Notes: generated by a model not told the origin, from the letters alone. A DNA stretch of 64,000 nucleotides from an uncultured Bacilli bacterium (GCA_934095825.1 CAKOKQ010000004.1:74407-138406); one strand, 5' to 3'; numbered from the stretch's first letter, positions 34,471-43,880 are shown. Numbers and translations: made by a program.

Positions 34471-35923
34471 CGAATTAGATATAGTAAAATTACATGAAAT
34501 GCTAAAAAAAGGCGAAATTACTTCGGAAGAATTAGTCCAAGAATCTTTAAAAAAGTCAAAAGACATTGCAGAAAAATGTAATGCTTTTGCTCTTATTTTA
34601 TCTAATGCGAAAGGCAAAATGGTAACTGATAATTTACTTAGTGGTATTCCTTATGGTATTAAAGATAACTATTCAACAAAAGATATTGAATCATGTGCCT
34701 CAAGTAACACTTTAACTGGTTATGTTCCCTTTTTTGATGCAACTGTTATTGAAAAATTAAAGAATGCAGGAGCGGTTGCTACTAATAAAACTGCCATGGA
34801 CGAATTTGGAATGGGAGGAACTGGTACGACAGCGAAAACTGGTGTTATTAGAAACCCTTGGGATACCAGAAGAATGTGTGCTGGTTCTTCAAGTGGTTCG
34901 GCAGCAGCCGTTGCAGCCGGTGTTTACCCTTACGCCTTAGGAAGTGATACTGGCGATTCTATTCGTAAGCCCGCCGCTTATTGCGGAATAGTTGGTTATA
35001 AACCCACTTATGGGATGATTTCTAGATATGGTTTGTTTCCTTTTGCATCTAGCTTAGATCATTGTGGTGTTTTAACTAGAAATGTTGCGGACGCAGCCAT
35101 TGTAACTGATGTTATTAAAGGTCAAGATGAAAAAGATATGACTTCTTGGGATAGCAGCAAAATTAATTTATATGCTAATTTAAAAGATGATTTAAAATCA
35201 AGAAAATTATGCTATATTAAAGAAATTGTTTCTTTAGATAATTATGAAACCCCAAGTGAAGAATTAAAGAACCATTTAAATAATTTTATGAATGCTGTAG
35301 AAAATTTAAGGAAAATTGGCGTTCACATTGAGGAAGTAAGCGTTGATAAAACTTTACTTGATGCTGTTGCTTCCTGCTATGTAGTAATTTCTTGTGCTGA
35401 GGCAACCTCCAACATGTCTAATTTAACAGGTATTAACTTTGGCCCAAGAGGATGTGCTAATAACATTTATGAAGCCATGAAAGACCACCGTACTAAGGGT
35501 TTTTCCCCATTAATTAAGAGAAGATTTGTTATTGGTTCTTATGTTCTACAAAGAGAAAACCAAGATAAGTATTTTAATAATGCTAAACGCGTTCGCCGAT
35601 TAATCGTTAATAAATGGAAAGAATTATTTAAAGATTATGATGCGGTTATTTTACCAGTTGGCAGTGGCCCTGCACCTTTCTTAGAAAAATCTCAAAATAC
35701 TTTGGCAGGTGGTTCTAAAATTTTAGAAGAGCATTTACAAATTGGCAATTTTGGTGGCTTCCCATCAATAACTATCCCTGATGGTTTTGTAAGTGGCTTA
35801 CCAGTTGGCTTAAATATAACGGGTAATTGTTATGATGACCAGACAGTTTTAAATATTGCCTATGGAATTGAAAAGACAATGAATTATAAAAATCAAATTG
35901 CTAAGGAGGTTTCTCATGAATAA
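34463..35923 (+). CDS. gatA: Aspartyl/glutamyl-tRNA(Asn/Gln) amidotransferase subunit A
   Basis: The amidase-signature subunit releases ammonia from glutamine. The catalytic Lys lies in G-I-P-Y-G-I-K-D-N (about 58-66), and the two Ser in M-C-A-G-S-S-S-G-S-A-A-A-V and G-S-D-T-G-D-S-I-R-K-P-A. The Gly-Asp-Ser form of the usual Gly-Gly-Ser is slightly unusual. The ATG at 34463 is preferred over weaker upstream starts. The length is about 486 residues. It overlaps gatB by eight bases, giving one CAB transcript. Confidence 0.97.
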   Translation: MYNELDIVKLHEMLKKGEITSEELVQESLKKSKDIAEKCNAFALILSNAKGKMVTDNLLSGIPYGIKDNYSTKDIESCASSNTLTGYVPFFDATVIEKLKNAGAVATNKTAMDEFGMGGTGTTAKTGVIRNPWDTRRMCAGSSSGSAAAVAAGVYPYALGSDTGDSIRKPAAYCGIVGYKPTYGMISRYGLFPFASSLDHCGVLTRNVADAAIVTDVIKGQDEKDMTSWDSSKINLYANLKDDLKSRKLCYIKEIVSLDNYETPSEELKNHLNNFMNAVENLRKIGVHIEEVSVDKTLLDAVASCYVVISCAEATSNMSNLTGINFGPRGCANNIYEAMKDHRTKGFSPLIKRRFVIGSYVLQRENQDKYFNNAKRVRRLIVNKWKELFKDYDAVILPVGSGPAPFLEKSQNTLAGGSKILEEHLQIGNFGGFPSITIPDGFVSGLPVGLNITGNCYDDQTVLNIAYGIEKTMNYKNQIAKEVSHE

Positions 35924-37346
35924 TGATTTACAACTTGTAGTGGGAATTGAAATGCACTGCGAATTAAAAAGCCATGCCAAAGCCTTTTCTAAAGGAAAAA
36001 ATGGTTTTAGTGATACTGCTAATGTCTTTGTTTCTCCAGTTGATATGGCATTCCCAGGAACTTTACCAATTGTCAATAAAAAATGCGTTGGTCATGCCAT
36101 TAAAATGGCACATATCTTGAATTGTAAACTAGCTGAGGTTATGCAATTTGACCGTAAAAACTATTATTATCCCGATTTACCTAAGGGTTATCAGATTACT
36201 CAATGTACTAATCCAGTCGGAGTTAATGGCAAGTTAGAAATACCTGTAGATGATAAGACTATTGAGGTTCTAATTCATGATATCCATTTAGAAGAAGATT
36301 CCGCTAGTTTAGATCATTTTGCAAAAATGACAACTATCGATTATAACCGTGCGGGGGTCCCACTTTTAGAAATTGTTACTGAACCATGCTTTAATTCATC
36401 TAAAGAAGTTATCGCTTTTCTAGAGTATATTCGTGATTGTTATCGCTATTGTGATATTTCTGATGCTGATACTAAAAAAGGTCAAATTAGATGTGATGTC
36501 AATATCAATCTAAAAAAAGATGGTAAATATGTAACCCCAAGAGTCGAAGTTAAAAATGTTAATGGCTTTCAAAATATCGAGGCTGCTATTAAATATGAAG
36601 AAGAAAGACAAAAAGAAGCATATTTAAACAATAAAACCGAACAATTAGTTCAGGAAACAAGAAGATTTGATGAAGATACTAATACGACAATTAGTATGCG
36701 TACTAAAGAAGATGCTATTGATTATAAGTACTTTTTAGATCCCAATATTCCTCCTTATAAGCTAGAAGAAAATTGGATAAAAGAATTAATTGCAGAAATT
36801 CCTACACTACCATTAGAGCGTAAAAAACATTATATGAATGATTTAGGACTTAGTAATTACGATGCTAGTATTCTTATTAAAGATAGAAATATTGCCGATT
36901 ACTTTGAAAAGTGTGTTATAATAGGTATAGATTCTAAGGTAGCTGCAAACTGGATAACAGTAAATATTGTTACAGAATTAAATAAAACTGGGGAAAGTAT
37001 TAATAATTTCTTTATTACACCAGAAAGATTAAAGCAAATTACTGAAGCTGTTAAAGATAATACCTTATCAAGTAAACAAGCTAAAGAAGTATTTGCTAAA
37101 GCCCTAGAAAGCAGAAAAGAACCAAAAGAATTTATATCAAAAGATAATGCCCAAATTTCTGATGAAGAAACTTTAAGAACAATAATTAAAGAAATAATTG
37201 CTAGCAATAAAGAACAACAACAAGCTTATTTAAATGGCCGTAGTAACTTATTTGATTACTTTGTTGGTCAGGTAATGAAACAAACTAGAGGGAAAGCTAA
37301 TCCTGTTATGACCAAACAAATTTTAAAAGAAGAATTAGAAAAATAA
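35916..37346 (+). CDS. gatB: Aspartyl/glutamyl-tRNA(Asn/Gln) amidotransferase subunit B
   Basis: AAGGAGG (35903-35909) fixes the start at 35916. GatB activates the misacylated tRNA by phosphorylation and receives ammonia from GatA. Visible are V-G-I-E-M-H-C-E-L (about 8-16), F-D-R-K-N-Y-Y-Y-P-D-L-P-K-G-Y-Q-I-T-Q, H-L-E-E-D-S-A and R-C-D-V-N-I-N, plus the C-terminal YqeY-like tail domain. At 476 residues it is full length. Presence of gatCAB implies indirect Gln-tRNA (and possibly Asn-tRNA) synthesis. Confidence 0.98.
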   Translation: MNNDLQLVVGIEMHCELKSHAKAFSKGKNGFSDTANVFVSPVDMAFPGTLPIVNKKCVGHAIKMAHILNCKLAEVMQFDRKNYYYPDLPKGYQITQCTNPVGVNGKLEIPVDDKTIEVLIHDIHLEEDSASLDHFAKMTTIDYNRAGVPLLEIVTEPCFNSSKEVIAFLEYIRDCYRYCDISDADTKKGQIRCDVNINLKKDGKYVTPRVEVKNVNGFQNIEAAIKYEEERQKEAYLNNKTEQLVQETRRFDEDTNTTISMRTKEDAIDYKYFLDPNIPPYKLEENWIKELIAEIPTLPLERKKHYMNDLGLSNYDASILIKDRNIADYFEKCVIIGIDSKVAANWITVNIVTELNKTGESINNFFITPERLKQITEAVKDNTLSSKQAKEVFAKALESRKEPKEFISKDNAQISDEETLRTIIKEIIASNKEQQQAYLNGRSNLFDYFVGQVMKQTRGKANPVMTKQILKEELEK

Positions 37347-37418
37347 TATTAAAAATAGCAAATAATGTATTAAAGAATAAATTATGGGTATAAGAAAATT
37401 AAGACTAGGAGGTCTTTG

Positions 37419-38228
37419 ATGAAAAAGAAAGTAATATATTTAAGCCTACTTGTAGTAGTCTTAGGTATAATTATAATCCCAATTAATGTAAAGATTAAAA
37501 AGGCAAATGTATATGAAAGTATGGTTGTCGTACCAGATATTGATTCTTATAAAACCTTAACCCTTGAGGATATAGCTACTAACCAAATTAATGAAAATAT
37601 TGAAAAGAAAAAAAATACTTATGAATTTTATGCTACTATGTTTGGTATTGATTATGACACTCTAATAAATGAAATAAGAAGTAGTAATAAAACTGCTTTT
37701 AATGAACTTGATTTATCGCAAACTGGTGAGAATAAAGCTTCCTTTGATGCCTCGTTATTAGAATTTATTACTAACTTAGAAAGTAGAAAAAGTGAACTAT
37801 TTAAAAGAGATTATACCTATAAAAATTGTAGTAAAGAATATATTTATAATCTAATTGAATATTTTGTATCTTTAAATCCTAGTGTAGATGTCCAAACAGC
37901 CAAAGCCATTACTTGGATAGAAACTGGTAACTTAGGAGCTCAAAGTATGTTAAATAAAAATAATATCTTTGGAGGCATGAGTGGTGGCCGATTAACAAAC
38001 TATTCATCTATCGAATATGGTGTTTATAAATACATTTCACTATTAAAAAAAGGCTATTTTGACCAAGGTTTGCGTACCGTGGAACAAATTGGCTATAAAT
38101 ATAATCCTACCGTAATAAATGGCGTAAAGATGGCTAATCCAACTTGGGTTAGTAATGTCAATGCTTACCGTAATAAATTTAGTAGTAATATAATTATAGA
38201 TTCTGTAGAAAAATTATTAAACTTATAG
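37419..38228 (+). CDS. Membrane-anchored glucosaminidase-type peptidoglycan hydrolase
   Basis: AGGAGG six bases upstream favours the ATG at 37419. The N-terminus is a signal anchor (about 5-23). The C-terminal third fits the lysozyme-like N-acetylglucosaminidase fold: A-K-A-I-T-W-I-E-T-G-N-L-G with the likely catalytic Glu (about 168), N-N-I-F-G-G-M-S, and Y-N-P-T-x-x-N-G-V-K-M-A-N-P-T-W-V. It should cleave peptidoglycan glycan strands outside the membrane. It stands after gatB and before a terminator, so it may be co-transcribed with gatCAB. Confidence 0.8.
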   Translation: MKKKVIYLSLLVVVLGIIIIPINVKIKKANVYESMVVVPDIDSYKTLTLEDIATNQINENIEKKKNTYEFYATMFGIDYDTLINEIRSSNKTAFNELDLSQTGENKASFDASLLEFITNLESRKSELFKRDYTYKNCSKEYIYNLIEYFVSLNPSVDVQTAKAITWIETGNLGAQSMLNKNNIFGGMSGGRLTNYSSIEYGVYKYISLLKKGYFDQGLRTVEQIGYKYNPTVINGVKMANPTWVSNVNAYRNKFSSNIIIDSVEKLLNL

Positions 38229-38230
38229 AA

Positions 38231-38258
38231 AGATTGCTAACTTTAGTAATCTTTTTTT
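38231..38258 (+). terminator. Rho-independent terminator
   Basis: AGATTGCTA (38231-38239) pairs with TAGTAATCT (38244-38252) with one G-T pair, a four-base loop and seven T. Confidence 0.8.
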
Positions 38259-38383
38259 CTTGAAAGAATAGCTATAAATAGAAATTAAAAAAGTAAATAT
38301 AAGCCAAAAAGATAAATTTTGGTTATTAAATTAATTATGATATTAAATTTTAGATTTATTTAGACTTAATAGTAAAAAAATAT

Positions 38384-38412
38384 TTAACTTTTATAAAGCA
38401 AAATGGTATAAT
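38384..38412 (+). promoter_or_regulatory. Promoter of the HerA-like ATPase gene
   Basis: TTAACT (38384-38389) and TATAAT (38407-38412) are 17 bases apart. The rest of the gap 38259-38383 shows nothing clear. Confidence 0.6.
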
Positions 38413-38440
38413 TTATCTATAAGAATAGAGGAGAATTAAA

Positions 38441-40204
38441 ATGTTTGGAAAAATTAAATATATAACTGAAGGTGAAGCTCATGTTGAATCTTTAGTACAA
38501 CCTGGTCAAGATGTTGACTTAATGAATAATAATGTTGTTTTTGAAGCCGAAAACCAAAGAATTTTGGGAGAAGTTGAAGAAGTAAACAATGATATTATTA
38601 AAATAAGATTTTTAGGAGAATTTATTGGGGATAAGTATGTTAGTGGTGTTATTAGAAAACCCGTGCTATCTTCTAATATTAGACAAATAAATGATGAGGA
38701 GTTAAAAAGTTTGATGGGTTCTTATAGCGATAAAACTTTTATTTTAGGACAATCGGCTATTTATAAAGGACATACAGTTTATGTTGATATTAACGATTTA
38801 CTATCAAACCATATGGCTATCTTTGGAAATTCTGGTTCAGGTAAATCATGTGGTGTTTCAAGAATGGTCCAAAACCTATTCTCAAATCCGGATTTTATCG
38901 CTTATAATGCTAATATTTTTATTTTTGATGCTTATGGCGAATATAAAACGGCTTTTTCAAAGTTAAATGAATTAAATCCTAATTATAGTTATAAATTCAT
39001 TACAACTAATCCAACGGATCCAACCGACCAAAGATTAGCGCTGCCAGTGCACCTACTTACTTTAGATGATATGACATTACTTTTACAAGTATCTAGTCAT
39101 ACCCAGATACCAATTATCGAAAGAGCTTTAAAACTTGCTAAGGTATTTGCTGATGTTTCAGATGAAGCAACAATGTATAAAAATCATTTAATCGCTAAGG
39201 CGTTACTAGCTATCTTATTTAGTAATGAAACTACTAAAGAAAAGAAAAATGAAGTTTTCCAAGTTATTCAAGTTTGTCATACAAATGAATTTAACTTTGA
39301 TACAGATATTCCGGGAGTAGGGTATACTAGAAAATTTAGTGATTGCTTCGAAATCGATTCCCATGGTAATTTTGGGGAGTCAGTACTAATTAATGAATAT
39401 ATTTTAAAATTTATTAATGATGATTTAGAAGGTAAAATCATGACAAAACCTGTTTATTATACTTTAAAAGATTTTGCCAGTGCCTTAGAATTTACTTTAA
39501 TTAGTGAAGGATTCTTACATAATGAAGCTATTAGAGACGATGCTAGTATTTTAAAGGTAAGATTAAATTCTATTTTGAATAGTAATGTTGGTAGCTATTT
39601 TAACTATCCTAATTATATTACTTTAGAGCAATACATTGCCTCTTTAGTAGCTACTCCAAATCGTAAAAAAGCCCAGATAATTAATATTAACTTAGAAGAT
39701 ATGGATGATACTTATGCCAAAGTTATAGTTAAAATTTATGCTCGTATGTTCTTTGAGTTTGCCAAGTCGCGTACTCAAAGAGCAAGTATTCCTTTCCACT
39801 TATTTTTAGAAGAAGCCCATCGCTATGTTTCTAAAGATGCGGATACATTCCTTTTAGGCTATAATATCTTTGAGCGTATTGCTAAAGAAGGTCGTAAATA
39901 TGGTGTCCTTTTAAATATTATCTCGCAGCGTCCAGTCGAAATAAGCGATACCGTTATTTCCCAATGTAGTAACTTCTTGATCTTTAAAATGACTCACCCT
40001 AAAGATATTGAGTATATTAGAACAATGCTTCCTAATATTAGTCAAGATGTTATTGAAAAGCAAAAGGTATTACAACCCGGCAACTGCGTTGGTTTCGGTG
40101 GGGCCTTTAAATTACCAATGATTATTAAACTAGAAATGCCAAATCCAATGCCATATTCAACTAACTGTAATGTTAACGAAAGATGGAAAATACATGCTAA
40201 TTAA
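38441..40204 (+). CDS. HerA/VirB4-type hexameric ATPase (DUF87)
   Basis: This FtsK/HerA-superfamily ATPase has an N-terminal HAS-barrel-like beta domain (about 1-90), Walker A I-F-G-N-S-G-S-G-K-S (about 127-136), Walker B H-L-F-L-E-E-A-H-R-Y (about 452-461) and the late motif L-N-I-I-S-Q-R-P-x-E-I. HerA proteins are hexameric DNA translocases; in archaea they work with NurA nuclease in end resection. No NurA-like gene is adjacent here. GAGGAG precedes the ATG. At 587 residues it is full length. The bacterial role is uncertain: DNA processing, or a defence partner elsewhere. Confidence 0.85.
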   Translation: MFGKIKYITEGEAHVESLVQPGQDVDLMNNNVVFEAENQRILGEVEEVNNDIIKIRFLGEFIGDKYVSGVIRKPVLSSNIRQINDEELKSLMGSYSDKTFILGQSAIYKGHTVYVDINDLLSNHMAIFGNSGSGKSCGVSRMVQNLFSNPDFIAYNANIFIFDAYGEYKTAFSKLNELNPNYSYKFITTNPTDPTDQRLALPVHLLTLDDMTLLLQVSSHTQIPIIERALKLAKVFADVSDEATMYKNHLIAKALLAILFSNETTKEKKNEVFQVIQVCHTNEFNFDTDIPGVGYTRKFSDCFEIDSHGNFGESVLINEYILKFINDDLEGKIMTKPVYYTLKDFASALEFTLISEGFLHNEAIRDDASILKVRLNSILNSNVGSYFNYPNYITLEQYIASLVATPNRKKAQIININLEDMDDTYAKVIVKIYARMFFEFAKSRTQRASIPFHLFLEEAHRYVSKDADTFLLGYNIFERIAKEGRKYGVLLNIISQRPVEISDTVISQCSNFLIFKMTHPKDIEYIRTMLPNISQDVIEKQKVLQPGNCVGFGGAFKLPMIIKLEMPNPMPYSTNCNVNERWKIHAN

Positions 40205-40310
40205 TAATGTAAAAAAGATTAAACTAATTAAAATTAGAAGCTAAAAAGACTAAAAAAGTGAAAATAAAATAGCTAAAAAAGCGATATTTTGGGAACTTTT
40301 AGAAAAATAC

Positions 40311-40339
40311 TTGCTTCTAAAACTATGATATGATACACT
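40311..40339 (+). promoter_or_regulatory. Promoter of 6S RNA
   Basis: TTGCTT (40311-40316) and TACACT (40334-40339) are 17 bases apart, with TGA just before the -10 box. The predicted start is 40346, exactly where the closing stem of the RNA begins. Confidence 0.7.
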
Positions 40340-40345
40340 TAAATT

Positions 40346-40520
40346 ACCAAAGGAAAATTGGTTTATTTACATAAAACCGAGTAAGTGATTATACGGGAAT
40401 CTAATTAGACTGTGGTGTTGAAGACTAAGACTTTTGTACTTAGAATCCTAAAACAGTTTATGTGTATACCCACCTGCGATAAGCGGGCTTTTATCACAAT
40501 AGACCAACCCTTTGGTTTTT
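40346..40520 (+). ncRNA. ssrS: 6S RNA (RNA polymerase regulator)
   Basis: ACCAAAGG (40346-40353) pairs with CCTTTGGT (40509-40516), extended by TTGGTTT with AGACCAA, giving a long closing stem. A T run follows at once and would end transcription. The length of about 175 is typical. The 3' side of the interior contains CCTGCGATAAGCGGGC with a local GATAA/TTATC hairpin, as in the rearranging bubble of Bacillus 6S-1. It lies directly before tcdA-rarA, the yrvM-yrvN side of the Bacillus 6S-1 locus. 6S RNA mimics an open promoter and binds sigma-A RNA polymerase. Identity rests on structure, length and synteny. Confidence 0.75.
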
Positions 40521-40642
40521 ATATGCTTAAAAATATTTTATTACTATAAATATATTAATTTTAAATAGGTTTATTAATTTTAAATTGTTAATAAATAATA
40601 GATGATTGGTAGTTAAATTAATAATCAAAAATGGAGGATAAC

Positions 40643-41329
40643 ATGGAACAATATGCACGAATACTTAAATTAATTGATGAAGAAACTTTAAAAAAAATTC
40701 AAAATAAAAAAATAATTATTGTCGGTGTAGGTGGAGTAGGTGGGTTTGCCCTAGAAACTTTAACTCGTTTTGGGATTAAAAATATTACTATTATCGATAA
40801 TGATACTGTTGATATTACTAACTTAAATAGACAAATAATTAGTAATCACGAAGTAATAAATGAAAATAAAACAACTGTTGCTAAAAAAAGAATGACTAGT
40901 ATAAATCCCGAAGGAAATTTTATAGCTTATAATGTATTTTTAAATCAAGATAATTTAGAAGAATTTATTTCTGAAGAGACCGACTACATATTAGATTGCT
41001 GTGATACTGTTACCACTAAAATGGCATTGATAAAATATGCTAAAAGTAAAGATATCCCCATAATTTGTGCTATGGGAACGGGCAATCGTTTGGATCCTAC
41101 AAAATTAGTTGTAACCGATATTTATAAAACCAATAATGACCCTTTAGCTAAAATTATGCGTAAACTTTGTAAGGATAATAAAATAAAAAAGTTAGATGTG
41201 GTTACAAGTTATGAACTCCCCGTAAAGACTCATGAGAGAACTGTAGGTTCAACACCTTTTGTCCCTAGTGTTGCTGGTATTTATATGGCAAGTTTTGTTG
41301 TTAATAAGTGGTTAAAAGAAATTAATTAG
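40643..41329 (+). CDS. tcdA: tRNA threonylcarbamoyladenosine dehydratase (TcdA/CsdL)
   Basis: This E1-like enzyme uses ATP to cyclise t6A37 of tRNA to ct6A. GGAGG (40633-40637) sets the start at the ATG at 40643. The nucleotide-binding loop I-I-V-G-V-G-G-V-G-G (about 22-31), D-N-D-T-V-D-x-x-N-L-N-R-Q and C-D-T-V-T-T-K are seen, with S-T-P-F-V-P-S-V-A-G near the C-terminus. The length of about 228 fits. The order 6S-tcdA-rarA matches Bacillus. Confidence 0.92.
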   Translation: MEQYARILKLIDEETLKKIQNKKIIIVGVGGVGGFALETLTRFGIKNITIIDNDTVDITNLNRQIISNHEVINENKTTVAKKRMTSINPEGNFIAYNVFLNQDNLEEFISEETDYILDCCDTVTTKMALIKYAKSKDIPIICAMGTGNRLDPTKLVVTDIYKTNNDPLAKIMRKLCKDNKIKKLDVVTSYELPVKTHERTVGSTPFVPSVAGIYMASFVVNKWLKEIN

Positions 41330-41372
41330 ATCAACCTATAGAATAATACCTTTTAAAAAATGGCAAAATAAA

Positions 41373-41407
41373 AAGAAATTAATTAAAAGCTAATTAGTTT
41401 CTTTTTT
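41373..41407. terminator. Bidirectional terminator between tcdA and rarA
   Basis: AAGAAATTAATTA (41373-41385) pairs with TAATTAGTTTCTT (41391-41403) with one T-G pair, with A and T runs outside. The rarA stop codon lies in the hairpin. Confidence 0.7.
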
Positions 41408-42589
41408 CATTTCTTGATTGCCTAAATTAAGAGAATCTTCATATTTACTGCGTCTTGGATAATAATACTTTTTATTTTTTACATTATCAGGCAAGTATTG
41501 TTGTTTAACCCAATATTTAGGGTAATTATGCGGATATTTATAGTTAGGAGAACTAGTTTTAAGATGTTCAGGAACTTCGCCGGTTGAACCACTTCTAATA
41601 TCATTTAAAGCATTATCAATAGCATTTTCACTAGAATTACTTTTAGGAGATAAAGCCATTTCTAAAACGACTTGAGCAAGAGGAATGCGCGCTTCCGGAA
41701 GACCTAAAATTTCCGCAGCATGAATAGCGGCCATAACCTTAGGACCAATTGATGGATTAGCAAGACCGATATCTTCATAAGCAATAACACTCATGCGACG
41801 ATAAATAATATCTAAATCCTCCGCTTCAATTAAACGCGCTAAATAGTAAATAGCAGCATCAGCATCACTACCCCGAATTGATTTTTGAAAGGCTGAAATT
41901 ATATCATAATGACCATCATCATCTTTATCAAAAAACACTGATGGTTTTGAACTGATGGCTTTTATTGAGTCAAGAGTTATGTGCTTATCTAAAACGGTCA
42001 TATTAGCAACATCAAGTAAGTTAATAGCATTTCTAACATCACCGCTACTTAATTTAGCCATAGCCTTATAAGCCTCATCACTGACAGTTAAACCTTCATT
42101 TTGACTAATTTTTTTTAAACAAGTAATAATATCATCTTGCTCCAAAGGCTTAAGTTCAAAAATTTGACAACGACTTCTAATGGCAGGATTAATCTTATGA
42201 TAAGGATTACTTGTAGTAAGACCAATTAAAATAATTAAACCCGATTCTACAAATGGTAGTAAAATATCCTGTTTATCTTTATTCATGCGATGAATTTCAT
42301 CCACTACTAAGATTAAATCCTTATACATTTTAGCTTCTTCAATAGCAACAATAAAGTCTTCTTTTTTAGAAGAAGTTGCATTTAAAAACTTATATTTTTT
42401 ATCATACGAATTAACAATTGCATTAGCAATAGAGGTTTTGCCGATACCCGGTTTACCATATAAAATCATTGAAAATATTTTTTGATTTTTTACCATATTG
42501 GATAAGATTTTATTATCACCAATTAAATGTTTTTGTCCAACCACTTCCTCTAAGCATTTGGGACGATATTTATTAGCTAAAGTTTCCAT
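41390..42589 (-). CDS. rarA: Replication-associated recombination ATPase RarA (MgsA)
   Basis: This AAA+ ATPase of the clamp-loader type acts at stalled replication forks. Walker A G-K-P-G-I-G-K-T-S (about 44-52), Walker B L-I-L-V-V-D-E-I-H-R (about 91-100), sensor T-T-S-N-P and the C-terminal MgsA domain (Y-E-D-I-G-L-A-N-P, Y-K-Y-P-H-N-Y-P) are present. At 399 residues it is normal. Family conservation begins within five residues of the start, so the ATG at 42589 is right although no ribosome binding site precedes it. A TATAAT (minus strand, 42594-42599) lies just upstream and could give a leaderless message. Confidence 0.96.
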   Translation of the reverse strand: METLANKYRPKCLEEVVGQKHLIGDNKILSNMVKNQKIFSMILYGKPGIGKTSIANAIVNSYDKKYKFLNATSSKKEDFIVAIEEAKMYKDLILVVDEIHRMNKDKQDILLPFVESGLIILIGLTTSNPYHKINPAIRSRCQIFELKPLEQDDIITCLKKISQNEGLTVSDEAYKAMAKLSSGDVRNAINLLDVANMTVLDKHITLDSIKAISSKPSVFFDKDDDGHYDIISAFQKSIRGSDADAAIYYLARLIEAEDLDIIYRRMSVIAYEDIGLANPSIGPKVMAAIHAAEILGLPEARIPLAQVVLEMALSPKSNSSENAIDNALNDIRSGSTGEVPEHLKTSSPNYKYPHNYPKYWVKQQYLPDNVKNKKYYYPRRSKYEDSLNLGNQEMKKETN

Positions 42590-42961
42590 ATATATTATAA
42601 TTATTTTTAAATTTATATTTTAATAAAACATAGATTAAGTATTCTTCTTTTGGTAATTTTTTCTATTTTAATAGATTTTTATACTTTATTTAAATATATA
42701 AGTATTGATTATTCTTTTTTATGCTTTAATTTTATATTTAAATATTGTTTTCTAAAATATAATAATTAAAAAAATAATTCCTTTCCTTTTTATAATCTCC
42801 ATTATTATAACATATTGTTGTATTTTTATTAGGTTAATTTTATAATTAAAGAGAGATTATTCATTAAAATATATACTTCTTAATTTTTTTAAGCAAATAA
42901 ATTATTTAAGCTAAATAATCAAGAAAAAGATAGTAATATAAATATAAAGGATATAAGATTT
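42590..42961. other. AT-rich divergent promoter region between rarA and xer
   Basis: This 370-base gap is almost entirely A and T. Minus-strand TATAAT boxes lie at 42594-42599 and 42804-42809 and could start rarA. For xer, only the ribosome binding site AAAGGA is clear. No RNA gene or open frame is supported. Confidence 0.4.
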
Positions 42962-43867
42962 ATGAAAGAAAATAACGAACAAAAAAAGTACTTAAATGAT
43001 CAATATATTATTAAGTATATTGATTACATAAAGTTTGAAAAAAGACTTAGTGAAAATACAATTAAATCATATTTAAATGATATTGAAAAATTATACTCTT
43101 ATAGTAAAAATTATTATAAATTTACTAGTAAAAATATTAATAAGTATTTAGAAAGCTTAGATTATTTAGATAGTAGAAGTCTAGCTCATTTAATTACTGT
43201 TTTAAGGTCATTGTATGCTTTTTTAAATAAGGAGGGTATAATAAGCCATAATCCTTGTAATGATGTTGTCATGCCTAAATTAGAGGCTAAATTACCTAAT
43301 TATTTGACGATTGAAGAAGTAAACAAACTATTAGATATTAATTTAGTAAAACCAAATGATTATCGTAATAAAGCTATGTTAGAACTTTGTTTTGCAACTG
43401 GTCTAAGAGTTAGTGAATTAGTAAATCTTAAAGTAAGTGATATTAATTTTAATGATTGCTATTTAAGAGTAATAGGCAAGGGCAAAAAGGAAAGAATTGT
43501 TCCTATCGATGATATTGCATTAAAATATGTTAAAATGTATAACGATTACTATCGTAATAAACTATTAAAAAATAAGGATAGTGAGTACTTATTTATATCC
43601 AGTTATGCCTCTAAGATTACTAGACAAGCTTTTTTTAAATTAATTAAAAGCGAGTGTGCTAAAAAGGGGATAGAAAAGGAAATCTCTCCACATACCTTAA
43701 GACATTCTTTTGCTTCCGTACTACTAAAAAACGGCGCTAATATAAGGGTTATTCAAGAATTACTTGGTCATGAGGATTTAAAAACAACACAAATATATAC
43801 TCATTTAATTAATGAAAAATTAAAAAAAGACTACGAAGAATATCACCCTCGCAGTCGTAAGGAATAA
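42962..43867 (+). CDS. Tyrosine recombinase of the XerC/XerD type
   Basis: The N-terminal SAM-like core-binding domain (about 12-100) and C-terminal catalytic domain are complete. Catalytic residues are Arg in A-T-G-L-R-V-S-E-L (about 148), H-T-L-R-H (about 243-247), His in L-L-G-H-E (about 269) and the nucleophile Tyr in Q-I-Y-T-H (about 278). The length of 301 is that of XerC/XerD. AAAGGA precedes the ATG. XerC/D resolve chromosome dimers at dif. A dif-like site lies only 1.1 kb downstream, unusually close, which suggests this is the chromosomal Xer or a one-protein Xer acting there. XerC versus XerD cannot be decided by eye. Confidence 0.92.
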   Translation: MKENNEQKKYLNDQYIIKYIDYIKFEKRLSENTIKSYLNDIEKLYSYSKNYYKFTSKNINKYLESLDYLDSRSLAHLITVLRSLYAFLNKEGIISHNPCNDVVMPKLEAKLPNYLTIEEVNKLLDINLVKPNDYRNKAMLELCFATGLRVSELVNLKVSDINFNDCYLRVIGKGKKERIVPIDDIALKYVKMYNDYYRNKLLKNKDSEYLFISSYASKITRQAFFKLIKSECAKKGIEKEISPHTLRHSFASVLLKNGANIRVIQELLGHEDLKTTQIYTHLINEKLKKDYEEYHPRSRKE

Positions 43868-43880
43868 AGCTTAAATTAAA

